A DNA stretch of 64,000 bases, from contig CP126193.1 of the NCBI GenBank assembly GCA_030272155.1, positions 1,240,001 to 1,304,000 of the forward strand, in the 5' to 3' direction. The stretch comes from Tetradesmus obliquus (lineage: Eukaryota; Chlorophyta; Chlorophyceae; Sphaeropleales; Scenedesmaceae). The position numbers were made by a program, and so were the translations under genes. Under the pieces are notes generated by a model, which worked only from the letters and a program-made list of their open reading frames with translations, made no database searches and was not told where the DNA came from. Positions 1-10,051 of the stretch are shown in pieces. Every line of letters begins with the position of its first letter. Positions within the stretch are counted from its first letter, which is position 1.

Positions 1-1297
1 TCTGCAGCTTGCCGGCTTGCTGCTGCTGCTGCTGCTGCTGGTGATGGCGGGGTTGGATGCAGGTGCTGGGTTGGCATGGACAGCAGCACCATGTGAAGGT
101 GGCGAAGGCTGCTGCTGCTGCATATTGGGCTGGGGTTCACTGCTTGCATCATCAACAAAGCCGATGGCTGTGCTGCCTGGAGCAGCACCCACAGCATCAT
201 CAGCCTGATGCTTCCTGGGTGGTGACAGCGTCACAGAGAAGCCTCCAGCATAGCTGCCTGGCAGGGCTGTGCCAGGGGCTGGCGGTGCAGGCTTCACTAG
301 GGAGCCCAAGCCTGAAGGCTGTCCTGCCAGCCATGGCCATGCATGTGACATGGGGGACCCCTGTTGAGGGTTGATCCCTGCTGAATCATCTGAAGGGGTA
401 AATGAATCTGTGCTGTCGTAACTGCTGCTGCTGCTGCTGCTGCTGGTAGTGCTGCCATCCAACGAATTGCTGCCATTACCATCACTGCCGTTGCTGCTGC
501 TTGCTGCTAGAATGTCTTCCCCAGCATCATCAAAGCCATCGCTGGCATCCCATGACTGCCCCACATACAGCCAAGGCGGGCCCCGCACTGAGCGGTGCTG
601 CCTGGCTGCTGCTGACACTGCCTGGTCACACACGATGCGCTTGAGCCCAGTGAACTGGCTCAGGGCTGGAAGGCCATTCGGCAGCATAGCTGGCTGCTGC
701 TGCTGCTGCTGCTGCTGCTGGATGGCTTGGCTGCTCCATACGCTGAAATGGACGCTGGCTGGTTGACTTGGGGATGCAAAAATGGCACTGCAAGGATAGT
801 GGGCAATGGGTAAGCATGTCAGCGGTTGACTGTGAATACAGGTCAGGTGCATGCGCATGCTGCAGGCATAGGTGAGTGGCGCTCACGGATGTAGCATATC
901 AGGTGTGTGGCCCAGTACTAGTGCAGCTGTGGCAGGCAGTACGTATGCCAACTGTTTTGCATGACACTGTCTACTAGGCAGAGTCCAGTGCCAGCTAGCC
1001 ATGTCACAGAGCTAGTTATGCTGGAGATCGTAGATCATCAGCTGAAAAGCTGTGACACTGCCTCACCTGAGCTGCTTGCCGCTTGCATCCGTCCACTTAA
1101 CCTCCTGGCCAGCCTTGCGGGTGGCCAGGGGCACGCCCTCCATGGCATATGTGACTCTGCTGCTCTGCCAGGAAATGGTGTACTCGATGAAGGTGTTGTT
1201 GGTCCTGCTGCCCCAGCCAAGGTTTAGCCGCTTCTGGTAGTCACCCGGCTTGATCAGCGCCTCACCCATCACCGCGCCTCTGGAAACAAAGCACGGA

Positions 1298-1335
<38 letters not shown>

Positions 1336-2758
1336 CTGATAGCACACATCGCATCGCATGAGATGAACATGCGCAGGTGTCACAGTCAAACAGCCAGCAT
1401 CACTGGCATAAGCATGCCATGGGAGCCAGACCTACAAGGTGGCAAAGCAATGAACCAACCCTGAAAATGGCCACCACGCACAGCCAACTGCTTCTCAAAC
1501 CTGCTACGCAAGTCACTTCAAGGAGATTGAGCGCCATGCTCTGGCATTGCAACTGCGTGTAACACTTGTAACGCCAGCCTGCTCAATCCGGCTTACATGG
1601 CGTCAGCGCTGCGCACCTTGTGGCAGAGCCCAGCAGCACACTGTTGGCCACAGGAGGGCTGCCGCCAGTCACAAACTGAAAGGAGATGCGGTCCCCGCTT
1701 TTGCTTGGCACAGCAGCACTTGTGCTGCAGCTGCTGCTGCTGCTGCTGCTGCTGCTCTGCAGGTCAAAGGCTGTGTTGAAGCCGTCCATTGCTGCGTTGA
1801 CCATGGCAGTGACCTCAACCTGGCCGTATAGCATGCTGCTGCCCTTCACTGCTGCTTGGGAGACGCTGCTGCTGCCAAGCAGGCCCAGTGTTAGTGACCG
1901 GGCAGGGGCGTTGAATGTGGCGCTGCTGCCACTGCTGAGCTGTACAGTGTCGGGTGTGAGAGGCAGCGCCTCCAACCGACACTTCTGCTTGCCTGCAACT
2001 GCAGCACAGAAGAGGAACGAGCTGTAGTTGCTTGACCCCCAGCGACAACCATTGTACTGAACTGTGCACATTGCTTAGGATGCCTCTCAGCATATCATGC
2101 AACAGGACTGATCAGCACAGGATGCGTGCAAGTGCTTTAGCAGTCTGTCTGTTTGCGCATACATTTGTGGTGGCCAGCTGGTTGCTGCTTTTGCTGCTGC
2201 TGCTGCGGCTGCTAGAGCTGGTGAATGGCCGTGCCGTTGCGCATGCTGTGCTGCTGAAGACAAATGCTTGTGCTCTTTTGCCATTGTCATTGCTGCTGCT
2301 GCTGCTGTTGTCCTGCCGCGGCACTCACACTCGTGGTGGTAGAAAACAGCAGCGCCAAGCTCGCTGCTTGCTGCACAGGCAGCCTCCGACAGCTGCGCCT
2401 GCACATCAGGCATGCTGATGGCACACCAGCAGCGATAAGCTGGTGTGATGATGCTGATTGAATAGCCATTGTACTTGCAGTCTGGCATGCACTGGCGGAT
2501 GGTGTCTGCTGTGAACTGCTTTCCCTCCTTGCCCTCTACGCCACGCATGTACAGCAAGCGGCTGAGGGAGAAGCAGCCAAGGTATGCGCCATACGGGGCA
2601 TTGCTGCTGGTCTGTGTCGCGGCTTGCGAGAGTGCTGGCAGCAGCAGCAGCAATGATAGTAGCAGCTGTGCTGCGGGTGCTGCCGCTGGCTGCTGTGACG
2701 CAGCAGGCGTGCCTGACGCGCCCTGCGTGCAGTGTGTTGTGAAGGGTGCAGATAGCAT
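1..2758 (-). CDS. Secreted WSC-domain protein fused to a GH16-like (XTH/CRH-type) domain, catalytic acids lost; 3' end beyond window
   Basis: Exons in transcript order: 2758-2329, 1992-1617, 1279-1067, 787-<1. All junctions are GT-AG and the frame is continuous for 602 residues. The N-terminus is a long signal peptide (about 47 aa with a poly-Leu core). Residues about 55-145 form a WSC-like cysteine module (YLGCF near the start, CWC in the middle, a late YHHEC), a carbohydrate-binding fold. The next three exons read as a GH16 jelly roll: YGQVEV strand, GDRISFQF at the active-site strand, FIEYTISW, and SVHFSVW near the end. Known GH16 enzymes carry DEIDxE on the active strand; here the positions read D-R-I-S-F-Q, so the nucleophile, the assisting Asp and the acid/base Glu are all replaced. 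It is probably a wall polysaccharide binder rather than a hydrolase (inference). The last exon turns into a Ser/Gln/Pro-rich tail that is still open at base 1. Confidence 0.82.
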
Positions 2759-4035
2759 TCACCAGCCGCTACTGTGACCTGCCGTTTAAGTTTGATCACA
2801 CCGTGCTGTAGTGCTTTGCAGAAGCAGCATGCTTTGGTTAAAGCCCACTCGCTGCACTGCCATCATGGCATGTGGCACAGCATTGCTGCTGCAGCTGGCT
2901 GTCAAAGCACAAATCTGAGTTGCAGGGGTGCTGAGTCTGTTAGCGCCACACCTTCATCGAAGAACCACCGGTGTCTCAAACGTCATGTCAGGTCCACCTC
3001 CTGCTCTTTACTGCTTCACAGGAAACTGGCACACCAGCAGCTGCAGTGCCTCACACAGCTCCCCGCGCTTCTAAAGCACCGTACAGGTGTGTGTGCAGGC
3101 ATTCAAACCAAACTAATAAAAAAGCAAGCGTGTCAGCCGCTATCACAGCGCGTTCACCGGTGCACAGGGGTAACCGAAACGCAGGACTTGTGGAACGACC
3201 GAATGTGTGTACCGACCGATGTATGAGTGAGTTGCAACTGAATATGTTCGACAAAATCACCGATGGGATCAGATAAAACAGCTTAACGCAGCAGGGGGGT
3301 TCAATAATGCTTGATATGGCCGGTGACACACAAGTGCCATGGCTCAGGGCCTGTTTCTCTGGAACACGCCGTGACCGTGTCTTTTACACACGCTTTACGG
3401 ACCGTCAACGGTTTGGACCCACAGTCACGTCATGGGCATTTCCATAGACCGTGGACAACGTGATGGGGAACACAGTGAACGGAATCCTGAACTCTGGCTC
3501 CTCGGCTTGCTCGATGCGCTCTAAATGTAATCGCTTTGGTTGAAAAGCGTGTATTGCGAGGCCACCAGGGGCCAAAACGAGTAAGGCAAGGGTTGTTGAC
3601 TCGAGTGAAAGTTCATGGGCAGCGCTTGATCGGCGTCGTTACCTACTGGAAAATGGTTTTTAACTACATTATAAAGCATTTGGGCGAAATTTTAAAGAGC
3701 AGGGTATCGTCACGAAGTTGATGGACCCCTGGGGTCCATCAACTTTCGTGTACTTCGTGTCTGGGTCACCGGGCATGACGCTCATGAGACACGGTGCTCA
3801 GAAACCCCGTCATGCCCATCACGCCGTTAACGGAGTGACACAACATGGTCACGGTCATGTGTTCACGGCCAATGAAATGGGCCCTCAGTGTGGATGTCTG
3901 CTATCACACATGTCCATCCAGAGTAAAACATTGGCTTTCATTGTTGTTTGATCTTTTGTGTATGCCAGACCTGAGGCTAATCGCAGTGCTGAAGGTGCAC
4001 TGCTCTGGCTTGCAGCACCCATGCTTCTGCGTCAC
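2759..4035. other. Intergenic region between the WSC/GH16 gene and the TIR element
   Basis: No coding region is supported here. The stretch presumably holds the promoter of the minus-strand WSC gene. From about 3240 the base composition becomes less CAG-rich than the rest of the window, and the region contains the hairpin at 3711-3750. The short open frames show no domain or splice logic. Confidence 0.5.
3711..3750. repeat. Near-perfect 40-bp hairpin
   Basis: The left arm CACGAA-GTTGATGGACCCC and the right arm GGGGTCCATCAAC-TTTCGTG are reverse complements apart from one extra A in the right arm, with a single-base loop. It could be the centre of a foldback element or an RNA stem. No flanking direct repeat was recognised. 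Confidence 0.8.
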
Positions 4036-4062
4036 TGTGAGCTGACCCCCCCTGTTTCAGCA
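4036..4062 (+). repeat. Left 27-bp terminal inverted repeat
   Basis: It begins TGTGAGCTGACCCCCCC and ends TGTTTCAGCA. It is identical, base for base, to the reverse complement of 5404-5430. Confidence 0.9.
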
Positions 4063-4362
4063 GACATTAGGCAGAATTCAGCGCCTGCACCACTGAATTT
4101 TGCTGATTGCGGTGAATTTTTCAGCTGGCCTCTGAAGTCGGGTGAAAACAAGTTGATATTTAGGTGCACACTTTCAGCATTTCTCACTGCTGAGTATCCC
4201 TGAATTTCGCATCACCCGCCCGATTTTTCAGTGTTTCTAGTCCTGGCTAGCTCTCAAGATCACTCTCAAGCTCTCTGTGTCAACACTGTGAAGCATTCTT
4301 AGAATGTTACGTTGAATGGTCGCGAATATGGAGAGCCTTGCAGTCATCGACCGAGACAGGTA

Positions 4363-4373
4363 GGTTCAAATCC
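4363..4373 (+). other. tRNA B-box-like sequence inside the TIR element
   Basis: GGTTCAAATCC matches the RNA polymerase III B-box consensus GGTTCRANNCC. The flanking bases do not form a T-arm stem and no acceptor stem closes, so this is not a tRNA gene. It may be a relic of a tRNA-derived SINE, or chance. Confidence 0.25.
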
Positions 4374-5403
4374 CTGGGAGCATATGTTAAACCCCAAGCG
4401 CTCACGCAACGCACATGACGTGCAAATAAGGAGATCCTATACCAGTATAATGGCTTATAAGAGCTTGAACTCAGTCGTCTGTGACCGTCCGGCACTGAGA
4501 GCAAGTGCAAACGCAATTGCTCTCAGGCGTCGGGTCTCTTGCTGGTCGCGTTTCTTGCGCTGAACAATGTTGATAGTCATTTTATACTTGATTTTGATTT
4601 GCACGACACATCTAGCAGGCACACAGGCCAAGCTGCTCTCAACCACCGGCCTTGACTGTCGGTCAGCAGCGTGCGAGTGCTGCGAGTGCTGGGCGCAGGC
4701 AACGCAGGCCTAGCGAAACATAACTGCAAGCACATCCAGCTGCTGGCCGTTGGAGAAAGGGACGTGACAGAGCTGGTCAACGGGTTGCAGTGCACTTGGG
4801 TACCTCTGCATATCATGCCATCCAGGCATGTTGCGAGGCATGCACATGAAGCAAGACTTGCAGGATGCAGCTGTGAAGAGGTTTTAGTCATTCTGATGTC
4901 CCACTGGCTGATGGTTTGTGTTGTGCCTTCAACTGGCTGATAAGCAAGGCTGCTGCTGCTGCTGTTTCTACTGCAACTGCTGCTGCTTCTGCTGTTTGTT
5001 GCCGCAGGTAGTGCCCTGCATCTCAGCAAGCGCTCTGACTGTTTTCTGATGGCTGCCTGCTGGTGTACGACCTGCAACAGACCACGATGCATGCAGTAGC
5101 AAGCTGTACCAGCTTGGCAAGTCTGTCTGCTGCTGCTACAACAGTGCTGCCCAACTGCGGTTGAAGAGAGATGAATCATTACTTGACACTTGATTATTCA
5201 GCGTCTTTCGCTGCTGAAACACGTCGCTGAATTGTCGCGCGCTTTTACTCGCGGTGAATTTTTCAGCGCCAGCGAGCGACTATTGCTGACAAGCACTTGA
5301 AAAAGCGTCGCTATTACGCGCTTTCAGCGTTTTCAGCAGCATTAACTGCACAGGGTTCAGCACTGAATGTTGCTGAATTCATAAGCTGGCAGTGGCTGAA
5401 AGT

Positions 5404-5430
5404 TGCTGAAACAGGGGGGGTCAGCTCACA
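5404..5430 (-). repeat. Right 27-bp terminal inverted repeat
   Basis: Exact inverted copy of 4036-4062, beginning TGCTGAAACAGGGGGGG. Confidence 0.9.
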
Positions 5431-5801
5431 TGTGAGCACTGTACAGTGCGTGCGCCCTGCGAGACTGCCTGACTGAACCAGACGTACGACAACCCGGATA
5501 ATCACTTCATGTGACTCTTTAAACATTTTATATCTGGCCTAGTTTGCCACAAAGAAAAAGGCTCGTCACAGTAGTTCACTCTTTCGGGGTGGTGTCTGTA
5601 GTGTCCGCTGGCGACTGCTGGTCGCAAGCTCTTGCGCAAACTTACTGTCTGCACTTGAATGTTGCAGATGTTTATGTAAGCCTTCAAGGTAGCTTGTAGT
5701 CGTGTCTGAACCTAAGCATTGCTGCGCCGGTCAGATTATACCATACCAGCTCCCACCTTCCTTTTGACCCATAAGACATGACCCGCTCAGCAGGCTGCAT
5801 A

Positions 5802-5807
5802 TATAAA
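5802..5807 (+). promoter_or_regulatory. TATA box of the first small secreted peptide gene
   Basis: TATAAA lies in the context GCATATATAAATGGCG, 167 bp upstream of the start codon at 5974. This leaves a 5' leader of roughly 130-140 nt if transcription starts about 30 bp downstream. There is no other TATA-like site between it and the gene. Confidence 0.55.
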
Positions 5808-5973
5808 TGGCGCTGCGCACACTTCCCATACATTGCGATCGCTTGTCTGGTTTCCTGCTTACGAATCGCTCACGTTTGTAGTCCTTCTGCCGCTCTTCCC
5901 TTCAACAAAAGCCTGAGGCGTCGTGACTGAGTCTGCGCGGCAGCCCTTTTTATTCGTACCAAGGAGGCAGAAA

Positions 5974-6282
5974 ATGGCATATTGTCGTGGCGTTACTGTG
6001 CTGGTGCTGTTGGCTGTCCTGCTTACAGTCGCACCAGGCCCGCTTGCAGCAGCAGCAGATGACTCACGACCCCCGAGGCAACCCGTGCAATTCAAGCCGA
6101 CTGCGCATCACTTGATGTCAGAAGTTGCAGACAGTATGCATCTAGGCACGGCGCGGCTGCTCAGCTGGCCACAGCCTAAGCTGGCAGGAAGCAGCAGCGG
6201 CAACAGCAGCAGCAACAGGAAGCTGCTCGGTATTAACAAGATTCAGGTGTCCTGCAACCCACGCTACTCAAAGTGGTGCTGA
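5974..6282 (+). CDS. Small secreted peptide precursor, RKLLG/CN..WC family (paralogue 1)
   Basis: A single-exon protein of 102 aa. I chose the ATG at 5974, not the in-frame one at 5923, because it puts a clean signal peptide at the N-terminus (MAYCRGVTVLVLLAVLLTVA, then an Ala-rich cleavage region). A low-complexity spacer follows, with a Ser/Asn run near residue 75, and then the C-terminal block NRKLLGINKIQVSCNPRYSK-WC. The same layout recurs in the protein at 15909. RKLL followed by Gly matches the RxLL type of site cleaved by site-1-protease subtilases in plant prohormones, so a 17-residue basic peptide with two cysteines could be released (inference). I do not recognise it as a named family. 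Confidence 0.72.
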   Translation: MAYCRGVTVLVLLAVLLTVAPGPLAAAADDSRPPRQPVQFKPTAHHLMSEVADSMHLGTARLLSWPQPKLAGSSSGNSSSNRKLLGINKIQVSCNPRYSKWC

Positions 6283-6320
6283 CCACGTCTTGAGCAGTTG
6301 TCAGCAGCTGTTACCCACCA

Positions 6321-6540
6321 TCAGTGGCATCAGCACAGCAGCTAGTGCTGCATGGTAATGGAACTCAGCATGGGGTAAGCAGCTGAGTATGCTGCTGGCA
6401 ACAAACAGGGCTGGGATGGTCTCCAGCTGTTCGATATCCAGCGTCAGTGGCATCAGGGCAGCCGCTAGTGCTGTGTGGTGATGGAACGCAGCATGGGATG
6501 AGCAGCCGAATGTGCTGCTGGCAACAAGAGGGGCCTGGCT
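6321..6540 (+). repeat. Two diverged copies of a ~95-bp block, 123 bp apart
   Basis: The block TCAGTGGCATCAG...GCTAGTGCTG...ATGGAAC.CAGCATGGG...TGCTGCTGGCAACAA occurs at about 6321-6412 and 6444-6535, just after the peptide stop codon. It is probably a tandem duplication in the 3' untranslated region. Confidence 0.75.
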
Positions 6541-9500
6541 GGTCTTGAGCGGGGTTAGATGGGTATGCCTGGTGTTGCGGTGTGCAGTATGCGCTGCATA
6601 CCACACCAATCGTACTGTGTGTATATGGTTGACTTGCCTAACAGGCGACTGGGCAGTGCATGTATATACTCTGTACAGCAGGGCTCTGCATGCCAGCGAT
6701 GCTGACCTGTACAGCAGCAGCGAGCAGGTCTAGTAAACTGGGTTGATGCTCACTGGATTATGGCGCAGTACGCCAAGGCAGTTCGGCTGGGCTATGGCTT
6801 AGCAGGGTTGCGGCTTTATGTGCGCACCTACAACTGGTCCTGTGTGTGGTGACTTGAATCAAACCTCATTACTCTTTGTGACACTCCCTGCCAGTGCTGG
6901 CAGCAGTTCTTGCGGCAGGATATGTTTAGGATTTGTCAGGTCAGCACTGCATGACACCCATTGTTCTTCCTGCAGCAGCGCCTGTGTGTAATCTGCCTTG
7001 GCACTTGCCAGGCAAGTTGGCCAACCCCGCAGGTCTGCACTGCATGTGTACAGGCTTGCTTGTGTAGAGACGTGACAGAGTAGTAGCGTACCTGGCTGTT
7101 GAGGTTTCACCAAATTTATATTGTTGTAGTGTTATTCGTGGGCATATGGTCCTTGAGTGAGTATTGGCGTTTGACGGCTGAAGGCACACATTCTGTGATG
7201 TTAATATTATTAATAATAATTATAATTATTAGTCTGTGATGTTGTGCCTGTGTCACTGCATGTGTCAGGGCTGTAAGCGCCTTTGCATGCGCACCTAATA
7301 TTCAGTCTGTGTGCAATTGCTGCGTCCAATTTATCTTAGCAGCACCATGCTACAGGAGGATGGCTGCTGTTCAGCTGACAGCAGGCTTTTTGGCACTGCT
7401 GTCATAGCATGCAAGCGTTACTATGTTGTTTTACTTCCGGTGCACAGCACATTGCAGCTGCGCATGCAATGGTCAGGCAGCAATGTTCTGGCTGCAGCTG
7501 GGCAGCCCTGGATGGCGAGTTTTATGACGTGTATGTACACCATGCAGCTGTGACGATTGTTGCCAACTTGATGTGCTTGTTGAGGATCTGGTTACTTCTT
7601 GCAGCAGCAGCAGCAGCAGCGGCGGTAATGCTGCTCAGCAAGTTGTGGGGTTGAATGGTTACAATGCGCACTAGTACTGGCCTTTTTTGTGTGTGCCATG
7701 TGCACAATCTGCGTCGCAGCAAGTAAGTCATGAACGTCAGTGCCACCTGCATTGTCATCGTGAGTGCAACAGCAACTGTTGCATCAGCAGAAATTGCTCG
7801 GCATGTCTGCATGTCTGCCAGGCGTGTTACCCAGCTGACAACGCCTGCGCACAAGGCAGGCCACGGGGCATAGAATTGAATCTATGATCGCCTTGAAGTC
7901 GATCAGTCGCGCTTGTTCTGTGTGACAGCTCTTATGCACGGCAGCAGTGATGCTGTGCTTGTGACTGCAGTTACAAGTTGTTGGGCTGGAGCGCATTGCT
8001 GTAACAGGACATGCTGTCGCTTTGATGACGGCACTGTACGTACATGTACGTATCTCACCGAAGTTGCTTCTGATATCCGCTTGAAGCTACCAAAACTGCG
8101 TTCAGCTGATGCGATTGTCACCTGATGGACAGACAACACATGACACTGCAGGCTGCCACTGTGCAACATCAGACATCACACTCTGCTAGCCGGTGAGTAT
8201 TGGCCGGTGGCAGTGGTACAAATCACTGAATGTTACACAGCTGGTATCAGTTGCTTTCAAGCCAACCGCAACCCTATAAAGCAGCCACCTGAAAACATGC
8301 ACTGCATGCCAACATGATACACTTAGCTGCCAAGCAGTGGTGTCGCCCCACCGCAGAAACCCATTAAGGGGAGCCAAGCATATGCATGCAGCGCATTGCC
8401 ACGCGTGCGCATCAGCACATGCCCAGCAACAGCATGCAACACAGCCTCACATATGCCTATTTGGCATTTGAGGGCACAGACAGTGCTGCTGCTAACAGCA
8501 CTTGTGCGACTGCAAATGCTGTGCCATGGTTTGTTCAGAGCATGCGCTTGCTGCCAAAGCATTGGCTCATGCTCTGTACAGACATATCAGGTCAGCGCAG
8601 CTGCACAATTGCCCAGACTGCCTCTGCCTGCTGCCTGGAATGCTGTCATCGACAGAATGCACACAACACGCGCGTCTGCTGGCAACTGCCAGCAGACAGC
8701 GCATGCAGACAACACCTGCCCGGGTGGGGCAGGATAGCCCAGGCTAGTGCTTTGCAGCACAGCGGGTAACAAAGCTGAGGATTATGATCACCCATGGCAG
8801 TGCTTGAGACTCAGCAAACTACAATACCGGGACAGCAATATTTGACCACAAACAGACGCTTCAGCAGACGCTGGCAACCTGCCTGCCGGTGCAGCAACAG
8901 GCTGGCGTTGTGCCACCTAGCTAGCGCAATCGCTGCTGATTTGCTGTAGCTAAGCAGCTGTCGAGCAGCTTGATGTTGAAGTGGGCAAATGCATGGTGCT
9001 GCAAGCAACAACACATAGCTGCAAGCATACCACGATTAACCAGCAGTGCGTGTTCCATGTCAGACTACTTAAGGTGGCAAAGAACAGAACAGCCAAGAGC
9101 GGTGGAATGCTTGGTGGTGTGCACATTGTAGCATGCGTGGCAAAAGGCAGCTGCCGTCGTGCTGCCGCTGTAGGCACATGACAGACTCAATACAGTGTGA
9201 GATGACATGCCACAGGTGCAGCTTGAAAAGCAATGTGTACTCGAGCACGGTCTGACCACGAAGTTGGCATGCCCTTGATCGAGAGCAGGGCTTGCCTGCA
9301 GTTGCAGGTGCAGTGGACGCAAATCACACATACAATGGCCGCTGCCACTGACAGGCGCAGCACAGGCCAACTACAAAAGCAATACAGCACTACTTGCTGC
9401 CACAAACCATGTCATGTGCGCTGTTGACTACCAATGTGGACTGAAAAACTTCAAACCCTGAGCTAGTATCTTCAGCTGCAGCAACAGCCGCAGCACCACA

Positions 9501-9769
9501 GTTTGTATTCACATCTTCACAGCTAATGTGTACCCCTGCAGATCAATAACAGCAACACCCGCGCTAAGCACGCCTGGCCAGTCCCACAGCAGTGAGGACT
9601 AGCCATCAGGTTGCTGCATGCTGCAAGCTAACAGCTGGCATTGTTGGTTTTGCATGCCTCCCAGAGCCAAGGACAGTATGACAGACTGTCATAACATCAG
9701 ACGCGCGGCAGACTGCATACATCAGCTGTCCCCACAGCTGCAGATGCAGCGCCCGTGGGGCCTGCATGC
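6541..9769. other. Gene-poor stretch
   Basis: About 3.2 kb with only short open frames that lack recognisable domains, splice continuity or compositional support on either strand. It holds an AT-only tract at 7201-7232 and short GCA/CAG runs near 7603. The left part presumably contains the 3' end of the peptide transcript. Confidence 0.45.
7201..7232. repeat. AT-only tract
   Basis: TTAATATTATTAATAATAATTATAATTATTAG is nearly pure A/T for 32 bp in otherwise GC-balanced DNA. It has no coding role. Confidence 0.7.
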
Positions 9770-9774
9770 TTACA
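9770..9774 (-). terminator. Candidate TGTAA polyadenylation signal for the membrane-protein gene
   Basis: TGTAA on the minus strand lies about 280 nt past the stop codon at 10052. TGTAA is the usual poly(A) signal in chlorophycean algae. A pentamer is common by chance, so this is weak. Confidence 0.3.
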
Positions 9775-10051
9775 GCTTATCATGCCGCATGGAGATGGAC
9801 AGCTACTAGCAGGTCTGCCAAACAAAACTGTACTGCACAATCTTCCACAGGCTGCTTTCACCTTCAAAAGCTTTTTGCACCTGCACTACAACATCGCCTG
9901 AGCACATCTCTATTTTTCTGCCATAAAACATCTGCACATCCACCCAGTGCATTTACCAACACAAACCCACAACTATCTGCCGCATCACTCAGCGCCTATG
10001 CTACAGCTGCTCCTGCAGCATATGACACCACGCCAAGCCTCTGGCGGCCGA

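Larger units (their letters stand above)
4036..5430. mobile_element. Non-autonomous DNA transposon-like element with perfect terminal inverted repeats
   Basis: The ends are a perfect 27-bp inverted repeat (4036-4062 and 5404-5430) built around a run of seven C (or G). The subterminal 200-300 bp on both sides are crowded with the hexamer TTCAGC or its complement GCTGAA, for example around 4056, 4077, 4117, 5200, 5322, 5356 and 5404. Clustered subterminal motifs of this kind are typical of transposase-binding regions in hAT- and MULE-like elements. No transposase-like reading frame lies inside, so the copy would depend on a partner. The hexamer TGTGAG lies at 4036-4041 and again just outside the right end at 5431-5436; whether this is a target duplication or part of the repeat is not clear. 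Confidence 0.75.

Noticed and set aside
4320-4395. tRNA gene suggested by GGTTCAAATCC
   Set aside because: The T stem does not pair, no acceptor stem or anticodon arm can be folded, and there is no poly-T terminator.
6900-9600. Many 60-130-codon open frames
   Set aside because: They are scattered on both strands, short, overlapping and rich in His/Cys/Gln from CAG/GCA composition; none joins by splicing or resembles a protein family.
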